The notes below the pieces were generated by a model, which saw only the letters and a program-made list of their open reading frames with translations, was not told where the DNA came from and ran no database searches. A program made the position numbers and the translations under genes. This document shows positions 27,257 to 33,604 of a DNA stretch of 33,604 nt, piece after piece; positions within the stretch are counted from its first letter, which is position 1, and each line of letters opens with the position of its first letter. The DNA comes from Specibacter cremeus. Lineage in GTDB: Bacteria > Actinomycetota > Actinomycetes > Actinomycetales > Micrococcaceae. Location of the stretch: assembly GCF_003946885.1 (NCBI RefSeq), contig NZ_RWKQ01000027.1, positions 25,199-58,802 on the forward strand, given 5' to 3'.

Positions 27257-28738
27257 ATGAGACGCGCAAAGATCGTCGCCACCTTCGGGCCGGCAATCGC
27301 CAGTTATGAAAACACCTTGGCTGTGCTGGAGGCGGGCGTGGATGTTGCCCGCATGAACATGAGCCACGGCGACTACTCGGTCCACCAAGTCACCTATGAG
27401 AACGTCCGCAAGGCCGCCGAACAGCTCGGCAAGGCCGTCGCCATCATGGCCGACCTGCAGGGGCCGAAGATCCGGCTGGGCCGGTTCGTGGACGGGCCGC
27501 ATGAGTTGGCCGTCGGCGACGTGTTCACGATCACCACCGAGGACGTGCCCGGCACCAAGGACATCTGCTCGACCACGCTGAAGACGCTGACCGAGGATGT
27601 CAATGTCGGCGATACGCTGCTGATCGACGACGGCAAGGTCTCGCTCGTGGCGACTGCCGTGGACGAGACGAAGGTCGTCACCCGGGTGGTGGTGCCGGGC
27701 AAGGTGTCCAACAACAAGGGCATCAACCTGCCGGGCGTGGCCGTGAACGTGCCGGCGCTGAGCGAGAAGGACGAGGCGGACCTGCGCTGGGCCCTGAAGC
27801 AGGGCGTGGACCTGGTGGCGCTCTCGTTCGTGCGGGACGCCGCGGACATCAAGCGCGTGCACGAGATCATGGATGAAGAGGGCACGCGTGTGCCGGTGAT
27901 CGCCAAGATCGAGAAGCCGCAGGCCGTGGACCACCTGCACGACATCATCGACGCGTTCGACGCGATCATGGTGGCCCGCGGCGACCTGGGCGTGGAGCTG
28001 CCGCTGGAGGACGTGCCGATCGTGCAGAAGCGGGCCGTGGAGCTGGCGCGCCGCTGGGCGAAGCCGGTCATCGTGGCCACGCAGGTGCTGGAGTCGATGA
28101 TCGAGAACCCGCGCCCCACGCGGGCCGAGGCCTCGGACTGTGCCAACGCGGTGCTGGACGGCGCGGACGCGGTCATGCTCTCCGGTGAGACGAGCGTGGG
28201 CGCGTTCCCGATCGAGACGGTCAAGACGATGGCCCGGATCATCGAGTCGACCGAGGTGCACGGGCTGGAGCGCATGCCGGCGCTGGGCACGGAGCCGAAG
28301 ACGCGTGGCGGCGCGATCACCCGCGCCGCCGTGACGATCGCCGACCAGCTGGACGCGAAGTTCATCGCCACGTTCACGCAGTCCGGCGACTCGGCCCGCC
28401 GCCTGTCCCGGCTGCGGCCGAAGAAGCCGGTGTTCGCGTTCACGCCGATCGAGCAGGTGCGCAACCAGCTGGCCCTGACGTGGGGCATCCAGCCGGTGCT
28501 GATCCCGACGGTCGCCCACACGGACGCGATGATGGAGCAGGTCGACAAGGAACTGCTGGAGCGCAAGCTGGTGGACGACGGCGACGTGGTGGTCATCGCG
28601 GCCGGCTCACCCCCGGGGCAGGTCGGCTCGACGAACCTGGTCAAGGTGCACAAGGTCGGCGACCTGGCCGATATCAACCAGACCCCGGACGGCCGCGCGG
28701 CCAACCGGGAGAAGGTCGGTCCCTGGCCGGTCGCCTGA
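27257..28738 (+). CDS. pyk: Pyruvate kinase
   Basis: It converts phosphoenolpyruvate and ADP to pyruvate and ATP. The 493-residue protein contains the N-terminal RRAKIVATFGPA, RMNMSHGDY, MADLQGPKIRLG at the start of the B domain, the catalytic Lys in PVIAKIEKPQAV, the metal site MVARGDLGVELP, and ATQVLESMIENPRPTRAEASDCANAVLDG. The C-terminal allosteric domain starts near residue 350. The ATG has only a weak GGGCAGG upstream; AAGGA at 27231 is too far away. It ends before the 28740-28906 repeat cluster. Confidence 0.96.
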   Translation: MRRAKIVATFGPAIASYENTLAVLEAGVDVARMNMSHGDYSVHQVTYENVRKAAEQLGKAVAIMADLQGPKIRLGRFVDGPHELAVGDVFTITTEDVPGTKDICSTTLKTLTEDVNVGDTLLIDDGKVSLVATAVDETKVVTRVVVPGKVSNNKGINLPGVAVNVPALSEKDEADLRWALKQGVDLVALSFVRDAADIKRVHEIMDEEGTRVPVIAKIEKPQAVDHLHDIIDAFDAIMVARGDLGVELPLEDVPIVQKRAVELARRWAKPVIVATQVLESMIENPRPTRAEASDCANAVLDGADAVMLSGETSVGAFPIETVKTMARIIESTEVHGLERMPALGTEPKTRGGAITRAAVTIADQLDAKFIATFTQSGDSARRLSRLRPKKPVFAFTPIEQVRNQLALTWGIQPVLIPTVAHTDAMMEQVDKELLERKLVDDGDVVVIAAGSPPGQVGSTNLVKVHKVGDLADINQTPDGRAANREKVGPWPVA

Positions 28739-28739
28739 C

Positions 28740-28906
28740 GGTGGTCGAGCTCGTCTTTTCGGTGGTCGAGCTCGTCGAGACCTAAGCACGACGACGGCGA
28801 CCCACCTTTGGAAGGTGGGTCGCCGTCGTCGTTCTTTCGGTGGTCGAGCCTGTCTCTTCGGTGGTCGAGCCTGACGAGACCCTCGGTGGTCGAGCCTGAC
28901 GAGACC
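28740..28906. repeat. Cluster of five GGTGGTCGAGC intergenic repeats
   Basis: Five copies of a unit beginning GGTGGTCGAGC are seen at 28740-28755, 28761-28782, 28839-28854, 28860-28881 and 28885-28906. Three are full length and end in GACGAGACC or CGTCGAGACC; two are cut short after CGTC/TGTC. All have the same orientation. The last base of the final copy is also the last base of the TAG stop of the leftward gene. Similar GGTCTCGAC...GACCACC sequences are scattered through many actinobacterial genomes. Confidence 0.85.
28788..28840 (+). terminator. Strong terminator after pyk
   Basis: A perfect 21-bp stem (28788-28808 with 28812-28832) has a 3-base TGG loop and contains GGCGACCCACCTT. TTCTTTC follows on the + strand. 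It sits between the converging pyk and pdtaR-like genes and inside the repeat cluster, so it may serve both. Confidence 0.9.
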
Positions 28907-29499
28907 TAATTGACCTGGTTGATGATGGTCTCAGCGACGTCGCGCATGTTCAGGCGGCGGTCCATGGAGGTTTTCTGGATCCAGCGGAACGCCTCGGGCT
29001 CGGTCAGGCCCATCCTGGAGATGAGCAGGCTCTTGGCGCGCTCGACGAGCTTGCGGGTGGCGAACTGCTCCTGCAGGTCGGTGACCTCGGCCTCGAGCGC
29101 CTTGATCTCCTCGTGGCGGGACAGGGCGATCTCGAGGGCTGGGACGAGATCGGCGGGCGTGAACGGCTTGACGACGTAGGCCATGGCGCCGGCGTCGCGG
29201 GCCCGCTCCACGAGTTCCCGCTGGCTGAAGGCGGTCAGCAGGACGACGGGGGCGATGCGGGCCTTGACGATCTGCTCCGCCGCCGTGATGCCGTCCATGA
29301 CGGGCATCTTGACGTCCATGAGGACCAGATCCGGCTTGAGCTCCTGGGCGAGCTGGACGGCCTTCTCGCCGTTGTCCGCCTCGCCGACGACCTCATAGCC
29401 CTCACCGCGCAGGATTTCCATGATGTCGAGGCGGATCAGGGTCTCGTCTTCGGCCACGATGATGCGGCGTGCTGGGGCGGATTCGTGCTGTTCGCTCAT
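28906..29499 (-). CDS. pdtaR: ANTAR-domain response regulator, PdtaR type
   Basis: The 197-residue protein has a receiver domain (about 12-125) with the acidic pair Glu17/Asp18, the phospho-acceptor Asp62 in LVLMDVKMPVMDG, Thr89 and Lys111. A coiled linker with ALEAEVTDLQEQF follows, then an RNA-binding ANTAR domain (about 138-197). That architecture and length match mycobacterial PdtaR (Rv1626), which is phosphorylated by the kinase PdtaS and acts on RNA hairpins near terminators. The kinase gene is not in the window. AAGGAG (29510-29505) precedes the ATG. A TAGGCT box on this strand at 29544-29539 is a likely promoter. It converges with pyk. Confidence 0.93.
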   Translation of the reverse strand: MSEQHESAPARRIIVAEDETLIRLDIMEILRGEGYEVVGEADNGEKAVQLAQELKPDLVLMDVKMPVMDGITAAEQIVKARIAPVVLLTAFSQRELVERARDAGAMAYVVKPFTPADLVPALEIALSRHEEIKALEAEVTDLQEQFATRKLVERAKSLLISRMGLTEPEAFRWIQKTSMDRRLNMRDVAETIINQVN

Positions 29500-29527
29500 G
29501 GGGGCTCCTTGGCCTGGGGGACGCGGG

Positions 29528-29557
29528 TTCTGTCAATTAGCCTATCGGCATGTAGAG
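29528..29557. promoter_or_regulatory. Divergent promoter region, pdtaR and tRNA-Leu
   Basis: Leftward, TAGGCT (29544-29539) suits the pdtaR-like gene with a leader of about 35 bases. Rightward, TAGAGT (29552-29557), with TTCTGT 18 bases before it, could drive tRNA-Leu. The two would overlap. The rightward call is weak. Confidence 0.4.
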
Positions 29558-29640
29558 TGGTTTCGCGCGCTTGCTCCGTCTGTGACTGGCAGCAGGGGCG
29601 TGATCTTTGCGACGTTGCCTTCATTGGTGGTGGATGCATT

Positions 29641-29722
29641 GCCCGAGTGGCGGAATTGGCAGACGCGCTGCACTCAAAATGCAGTTTCTTCGGGAGTGTG
29701 GGTTCGAGTCCCACCTCGGGCA
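29641..29722 (+). tRNA. tRNA-Leu, anticodon CAA
   Basis: The acceptor stem GCCCGAG (29641-29647) pairs with CTCGGGC (29715-29721); the discriminator is A29722. The anticodon stem CTGCA (29668-29672) with TGCAG (29680-29684) holds the loop CTCAAAA with anticodon CAA at 29675-29677. A long variable arm (class II) follows, then a T arm with GGTTCGAGTCC. It reads UUG leucine codons. The gene is followed by accessory-looking DNA, and tRNA 3' ends are common integration sites. Confidence 0.96.
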
Positions 29723-29786
29723 CGGTGTTTGTGCAGGTCAGGGGCGGGTTGACGCCTTAGCTGGTGACAAAAGCGCCGAAAGTGTG

Positions 29787-30365
29787 GACAGCGGCCGCTA
29801 CGCCATGAAGGGCGAGCACTCCCTGCACGTCATAGCCCCGCGCATCGCGCCGGGTCCGGACGTGAATGACAATGACATGGAGGCGGACCGTAGGCACGCG
29901 GGGGCAGGCCGTGTTCGACGCCTCCCAGACCGAGGGCGAGCCGCTGCTCGTCCCGGTTGACGACGTAGACGATGGTGCGAGTCGTCCGTGTCGGATGTGG
30001 AGTTGCAGCGGTTGTGGGAGGGGCTGACCGCCGTCGCCCGTGTCGCGCACTTCACGGTCGTGGTCACGGACTGGAAGTCGGCCCTGGCCGATGCGTACAC
30101 CGATCACCGCCGGCACCTGATCAGCGTCGACGCCTGGATGGGTCCCTAGGAGCGGCTGTCCACCCTTGCCCACGAACTCGGCCTCCCTGCACACACCGGG
30201 GACGCGCTGGCGTCGCTGTACGGCAGCAGCACCGAACGCCGGGGCTTGGCCGAGATCGAGGCCGAGTCCATCGCCTACGTCGTACTGCACGCCCACGGCA
30301 TGGCCCAGACGCCCAGTCCGCCAGCTACCTGGCTGGCGGGGCGGTGCCGACGGAGGGGCCAGCCG
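29787..30365 (+). pseudogene. Decayed ArdC-type antirestriction/zincin-like gene
   Basis: Pieces of one protein appear in several frames. First comes GRYAMKGEHSLHVIAPRIA, like the ArdC "KGEKALxILAP" segment (from 29787). Then, in another frame, QAVFDASQTEGEPLLVP, the ArdC hallmark FDxSQTxGEPLP (from about 29907). Then SDVELQRLWEGLTAV to VDAWMGP, ended by TAG at 30147-30149. In the same frame after that stop comes ERLSTLAHELG, a metallopeptidase HE motif, and EIEAESIAYVVLHAHG. Finally SASYLAGGA appears in a further frame. At least three frameshifts and one stop make it non-functional. ArdC proteins travel on plasmids and integrative elements, so this marks past insertion next to tRNA-Leu. Confidence 0.75.
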
Positions 30366-30613
30366 TGGACTGTCGAACGACGCGCGTTCGAAGGCCTGCG
30401 GAGGTTGCCAACGGGCCGGTGCCTAACTGAGCGCCGGAGCTTCTATGGACGCGGTATCGGGGTGGAAGCGTTACACCGTCATGCTTCCACCACGCCTCCC
30501 GCGGCCACTCCGGACCCTTGAACAACGTCGGAGGAGTGGAGCTTCGGCTTGATCTCCACGGAATGTTTGGCAACGGACGTAGCGGACTCTTCCGCAGCTG
30601 CCGGATCTTGACA
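30366..30613. other. Non-coding remnant region
   Basis: No gene is supported here. An inverted repeat, GGTGGAAGC (30461-30469) with GCTTCCACC (30483-30491), is the only structure seen. It lies downstream of the leftward cyclodeaminase-family gene and might help end its transcript. Confidence 0.4.
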
Positions 30614-31606
30614 TTACCGCCCGAGGTCGATCTGAAGACCTAAGCCTCGTTCCAGCGCCTTGTCGTAAAGCAATCGACCGATGGCTAGATCCTGGAGCCC
30701 GATGCCGACCGAATTGAACAGCGTGATGTCCTCTTCGCTGGTCCTCCCACGCTTCTTTCCGGCTATCACCTCACCGAGTTCGGCTTGGACGTCGTCAAAG
30801 CCCAAGGCGCCCTCGCTGACAGGGAGCACCAAGTCACCCGACTTCTCCATTGCGGTAGCGAGGTTGTCCACGAAGACCCGCGACCTCACGATGCCCTCCG
30901 AGTCGATCTCCCGTTGTTCCGGGCGAGGCCGGGACCCTACGGCGTTCACATGCAGGCCGGGAGTGAACCACCGCCCATGCACCAGCGGTTCGGGGGCCGG
31001 GGTAAGCGTACATAGGACGTCCACGGATTCCACGATCTCTCGCACGGAATCCGCGATGACAACCTTGAGGTTGTGGTGGGCTATCCCGGCGTGGAACGTG
31101 CTGATGGTCGCCATCGTGCGCGACCACACCAGGACGGTATCAATCGGCAGGACGGTGAGCATCGCTTCCACGTGGGCGACGGCGAGTGCTCCGGCGCCGA
31201 CCAAACCGAGAGTTGACGAGTTCGGATTGGCCAAGTGCTTACTAGCTACGGCGCTGGCCGCCGCGGTGCGCGCCCGGGTCGGGATCCTCCCGTCGAGAAC
31301 GGCCAGGGTTTCACCTGTTGTTTGCGAGCTCAACAGGATGGTGGACCGTTGGGTCGGAAGTCCGACGTCAGAGTTGGCGGGGATGTCAGCCAGAAGTTTT
31401 ACCGAGGCCAGCTCATCGGCGTCGGACAATGCTGCCATGGGGAGGAATCGGGCGTTGGAGGATGGCAAGTGCAGGGATGTGGGGGCAGGTTGATGCGCCG
31501 TACCCGTTGCAACGCCAACGAAGGCACGCTCGATTGCGGCAACGGTGGCAGGCACGTCCACCAACGAATCGAGCTCTGAGCCGTCAGGATAAGTGTCACG
31601 ATGCAA
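30614..31606 (-). CDS. Ornithine cyclodeaminase/mu-crystallin family protein
   Basis: The 330-residue protein has the family plan: an N-terminal substrate domain (GSELDSLVDVPATVAAIERAF, VKLLADIP), a Rossmann NAD(P) segment LGLVGAGALAVAHVEAML near 133, and the C-terminal KSGDLVLPVSEGAL, GEVIAGKKRGR and TLFNSVGIGLQDLA. The family includes ornithine cyclodeaminase, ketimine reductases and SbnB-like dehydrogenases of siderophore synthesis; the substrate cannot be read from sequence. The only in-frame start is TTG at 31606, too close to AAGGA. That AAGGA is ideally placed for GTG 31599 in another frame (MTLILTAQ), so a 1-base change may have broken the 5' end. The MFS exporter lies upstream on the same strand. 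Confidence 0.8.
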   Translation of the reverse strand: MHRDTYPDGSELDSLVDVPATVAAIERAFVGVATGTAHQPAPTSLHLPSSNARFLPMAALSDADELASVKLLADIPANSDVGLPTQRSTILLSSQTTGETLAVLDGRIPTRARTAAASAVASKHLANPNSSTLGLVGAGALAVAHVEAMLTVLPIDTVLVWSRTMATISTFHAGIAHHNLKVVIADSVREIVESVDVLCTLTPAPEPLVHGRWFTPGLHVNAVGSRPRPEQREIDSEGIVRSRVFVDNLATAMEKSGDLVLPVSEGALGFDDVQAELGEVIAGKKRGRTSEEDITLFNSVGIGLQDLAIGRLLYDKALERGLGLQIDLGR

Positions 31607-31995
31607 TCCTTAGCTTGTAGTGGGTGGCCTGGCGCCGCTCATGGCCGGCGCGAAGTCCGCGCTGAACGTGTACGCAACAACGACTGCTAACGGCTTGAAG
31701 GCGATGCTGCTGCCGCTAATGAGACGACTATAGCTCAGCTGGTATGCCAAGTGAAGCCCGAGGAATGTGCTGTCTATTCGAGGGCTTCTTGGTTTTCATC
31801 CATTTAGTCCGATGATGCGGGAATCCTGGCATGATTAGGCGTAGGTCGACGGCGCTACGATTGCGATCAGGTATACCAACAGGCACTCCTCGGCGGCCAC
31901 GGAAAGGCCCAACCCATGTGGTTGGCCCGAGGAAGTTGGGCGCTGACGGCTCGAGCGTACGAAAGCCCTAATGATGAACCCGATCAGTGTCGCCG
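31607..31995. other. Intergenic region with hairpins and a tRNA-like fragment
   Basis: No gene is supported. 31724-31744 (GACTATAGCTCAGCTGGTA) resembles the 5' third of a tRNA, but no anticodon arm or acceptor 3' strand follows. AAGCCC (31757-31762) can pair with GGGCTT about 20 bases later, followed by CTTGGTTTT, resembling a rightward terminator. Another hairpin, CCAACC (31909-31914) with GGTTGG (31920-31925), lies downstream of the leftward MFS gene. Confidence 0.45.
31906..31928 (-). terminator. Possible terminator of the MFS gene
   Basis: The stem CCAACC/GGTTGG with flanking GG/CC pairs and a CATGT loop lies about 70 bases past the MFS stop. On the leftward strand it is followed by CCTTTCC, a weak T tract. 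Confidence 0.4.
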
Positions 31996-33285
31996 TCAGG
32001 CACCGCGATCGGTCCCGTGATATCGGAGTAGCTGCGGTACCAGCAGGCTGATGACGGCCATCCACACCATCAGCAGGAGCGCACTGAGGAGGGTAATGAG
32101 GCCCACCCCCACGAGCTGCGCTGCCGCTCCGAGTCCGAGGGAGGCGACCGGTATGGCTCCAATAGCGAGCTCCTGCAGGCCAAGTGCCCGCCCCTGCACT
32201 TCGGGCGGCGTAGTCGTTAGGATCAGGGTCGTCTGGAGTACAGAGAACGGGGCGGACACCAGGCCGATCGCGCCCATGAGTGCAAAGGAGAAGCTGACTG
32301 TGTGCGAGAGGGTGAACAGCGCCCAGAGAGCGGACCAGATGGCCGTGCCGATGACAAAGAGCGCGCCTTTCCACTTGAAGTCGCCGAGCATCGCGATGAC
32401 GATTGAGCCCACGACGCCGCCGAGACCGCAGCACATGAGGAGCGCTCCGAGGCCCGCAGCGTCGAGGTGCAGTGTTTCGTCAGCGAACACGGGCATGAAT
32501 GTCTGGTAGATGGGCCAGATCAGGACGTTGGCGGCGAGCGTAATGAGGAGCACGGTGGTCGTTAGCCGATTGCGTGAGATGGTCTCGAACCCGCTCGTCA
32601 GCATTCGCCAGACGGATTCGGGGTGCGTAGTCCTCTCGCTTCCGATCCCTTTGAGCGGTAGGAGAGTGAGGAGCGAGACGGCGTACCAGCCCGCCGAGAT
32701 CGCGAGTGCGGCCGGGGCACCGACAAGGCTGATCATCGCTCCGCCGACGGCCGGGCCGATCATCTGTGTCATGTTCATCGCCATCGCATTCAGGGCATTC
32801 GCATTGCTCAAGTTCTCGCGCCCGACCAGCTCGAGTACGAGCGAGCTTCGCGCCGGTTGCGACGGCGACTGGGCCAGCCCGATAATCAGGCCGCCGGCCA
32901 CGAGCACCCAATAGGGTGCCATCCCGAGGAAGGCGAGTATCGCCACCGCGACCACGGCCAGCAATGCCCAGAAGCAGGCGACGACAAGCAGCCGCTGGCG
33001 GTCGAAACGATCGGAGAGCACCCCCGCGAGCGGGCCGAGGAGCATCGGAGCCAGGCGTACGGCCGTGAACAGTGCGATGAGAAACTCGGAGCGGGTGCTC
33101 TCAAAGACCATCCAGCCGAGGATCAGGGTTTGCGTCCAGACCCCGCCGAAGAAAAAGAGGTTCGAGACCCAGAGTAGCCGGAACTGCGGGCTGTGCCTCA
33201 GCGAGTCCACGGCCCGGATTGGACCGCGGCGCCCTGGGGTGTTCGCTGACCGCGAGGCGGTATCGATCAGCTCCTCTGGTTGCAC
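31996..33285 (-). CDS. MFS transporter, EntS/MFS_3-like exporter
   Basis: The 429-residue membrane protein has about 12 hydrophobic segments. Between TM2 and TM3 is the MFS motif GVLSDRFDRQRLLV (about 88-101). PSQPARSSLVLELVGRENLSNANALN after TM4 is the signature of the EntS/YbdA-like group, which exports enterobactin and other small molecules. A C-terminal counterpart, PPEVQGRALGLQEL, is near 368. Polar residues at both ends look cytoplasmic. GTG 33285 has AAGGAG seven bases upstream. With the cyclodeaminase-family gene downstream, siderophore or amino-acid-derived metabolite export is possible, but this is inference. Confidence 0.85.
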   Translation of the reverse strand: MQPEELIDTASRSANTPGRRGPIRAVDSLRHSPQFRLLWVSNLFFFGGVWTQTLILGWMVFESTRSEFLIALFTAVRLAPMLLGPLAGVLSDRFDRQRLLVVACFWALLAVVAVAILAFLGMAPYWVLVAGGLIIGLAQSPSQPARSSLVLELVGRENLSNANALNAMAMNMTQMIGPAVGGAMISLVGAPAALAISAGWYAVSLLTLLPLKGIGSERTTHPESVWRMLTSGFETISRNRLTTTVLLITLAANVLIWPIYQTFMPVFADETLHLDAAGLGALLMCCGLGGVVGSIVIAMLGDFKWKGALFVIGTAIWSALWALFTLSHTVSFSFALMGAIGLVSAPFSVLQTTLILTTTPPEVQGRALGLQELAIGAIPVASLGLGAAAQLVGVGLITLLSALLLMVWMAVISLLVPQLLRYHGTDRGA

Positions 33286-33401
33286 GCATGCTCCTTCCTC
33301 GAGTGCGGGCGCGTGTTCCAGTGCCGCGTCTCATCATCCAGCTCGCTCGAATTCGTACATAAAGGGCGGGGGCCACAACACCATGAACGACGTTTCAAAC
33401 T

Positions 33402-33422
33402 GGGCGGGTCCTTCACCCGCCC
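33402..33422 (-). other. 8-bp hairpin upstream of the MFS gene
   Basis: GGGCGGGT (33402-33409) pairs perfectly with ACCCGCCC (33415-33422) around CCTTC. It lies between the remnant ending at 33445 and the MFS start. With no T run, it could be a terminator remnant or an operator. Nothing else is seen in 33286-33444. Confidence 0.45.
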
Positions 33423-33444
33423 CTGAACGTCGAGGCACCAACCA

Positions 33445-33540
33445 CTATGGGCCGAGGAGAGCCTCGACAATTGGCATCGTCTCGTAGCGGCTGTGCTCGA
33501 CGTGCGCCAACGCGAGGGCGGCGGAATTTTTCAAGTCGGG
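33445..33540 (-). pseudogene. C-terminal remnant of an unrecognised gene
   Basis: Read leftward, a 3' coding-like stretch gives AALALAHVEHSRYETM then PIVEALLGP and a TAG stop (33447-33445). Its composition looks like real protein, but I cannot assign a family. It is in the same frame as, and just downstream of, the transposase-like tail at 33556, with that TAA between. An insertion element landing in a gene, leaving only the end of it, would explain this. The upstream limit is a guess. Confidence 0.35.
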
Positions 33541-33555
33541 TGGTACCAACGGGAG

Positions 33556-33604
33556 TTAGGCGGCTTCTTTTTCTGTGTTTTCCTTGGGTTGGTTGATCCA
33601 TGCC
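33556..33604 (-). mobile_element. Possible C-terminus of a transposase, cut by the window edge
   Basis: Only the last 15 codons are present on the leftward strand: AWINQPKENTEKEAA, then TAA (33558-33556). The Lys/Glu-rich tail and adjoining disrupted coding sequence suggest an insertion-sequence transposase, but the catalytic part lies outside the window, so family and even identity are uncertain. Confidence 0.35.

Noticed and set aside
28740-28906. CRISPR array
   Set aside because: Spacing between repeats is irregular (a few bases to over 50), copies are truncated and one gap is a perfect terminator hairpin.
29496-29723. Leftward open frame across tRNA-Leu
   Set aside because: It is the complement of the tRNA and promoter region and gives the familiar artefact peptide of tRNA genes.
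30681-31493. Rightward 270-codon open frame opposite the cyclodeaminase-family gene
   Set aside because: The leftward frame carries all conserved family motifs; the rightward one is Ser/Arg-rich without a domain.
31724-31800. Complete tRNA gene
   Set aside because: Only the 5' third resembles a tRNA; no anticodon stem, T arm or acceptor partner can be folded.
31835-32434. Leftward 199-codon open frame overlapping the MFS gene
   Set aside because: Most of it is an out-of-frame shadow of the transporter; the part past the transporter stop has no recognisable features.

Overview
This is chromosomal DNA from a high-GC actinobacterium, most likely a member of the Micrococcales. The gene order supports this: def-fmt-rsmB-rpe, an FMN-riboswitch riboflavin operon, his genes, trp genes followed by lgt, gltBD, pyk and a PdtaR-type ANTAR regulator. 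So do the GC-rich third positions, the many GTG starts, the 4-base stop/start overlaps and the TAGACT/TAGGCT -10 boxes. I cannot name the species.

Layout. 1-490: no gene before tRNA-Val(CAC), which is followed by a terminator. 490-5243 (+): a PD-(D/E)XK nuclease-fold protein, then def, fmt, rsmB and rpe (translation initiation, ribosome modification, pentose phosphate). 5315-9809 (+): FMN riboswitch with a hairpin over the ribosome binding site, a RibM/PnuX-type riboflavin transporter, then ribD, ribE, separate ribB and ribA, and ribH. Every junction after the transporter is a 4-base overlap or an abutment, so one flavin-sensing switch should control both uptake and synthesis. 9840-14039: hisE, hisG, hisF and hisI. 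Between hisF and hisI lie a TIGR03085-type protein (-) and a 3'-truncated AbiEi/DUF559-like gene (-) bracketed by two related ~60-base palindromes. 14072-20679 (+): trpE, a Trp-associated membrane protein, an HGxxPAAW small membrane protein, trpC, trpB, trpA and lgt; trpD and trpG are not in this block. 20701-27195 (+): terminator, a structured gltB leader, then gltB and gltD (glutamate synthase). 27257-28738: pyk, followed by a terminator embedded in a cluster of GGTGGTCGAGC repeats. 28906-29499 (-): pdtaR-like response regulator.

29641-33604 looks like an accessory island beginning at tRNA-Leu(CAA). It holds a decayed ArdC-type antirestriction gene, an ornithine cyclodeaminase/mu-crystallin family gene with a suspicious 5' end, a tRNA-like fragment, an MFS exporter, a short C-terminal coding remnant and what may be the last codons of a transposase at the window edge. 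Base composition is visibly less GC-rich there than in the core part.

Most of the window is well-understood core metabolism. The parts most worth a second look are the gltB leader (two direct repeats that could both pair with one downstream arm, beside a palindrome over the promoter), the paired palindromes around the truncated gene, the riboswitch expression platform, the apparent frameshift at the start of the cyclodeaminase gene, and the tRNA-Leu island. I found no clear evidence of a wholly new system.
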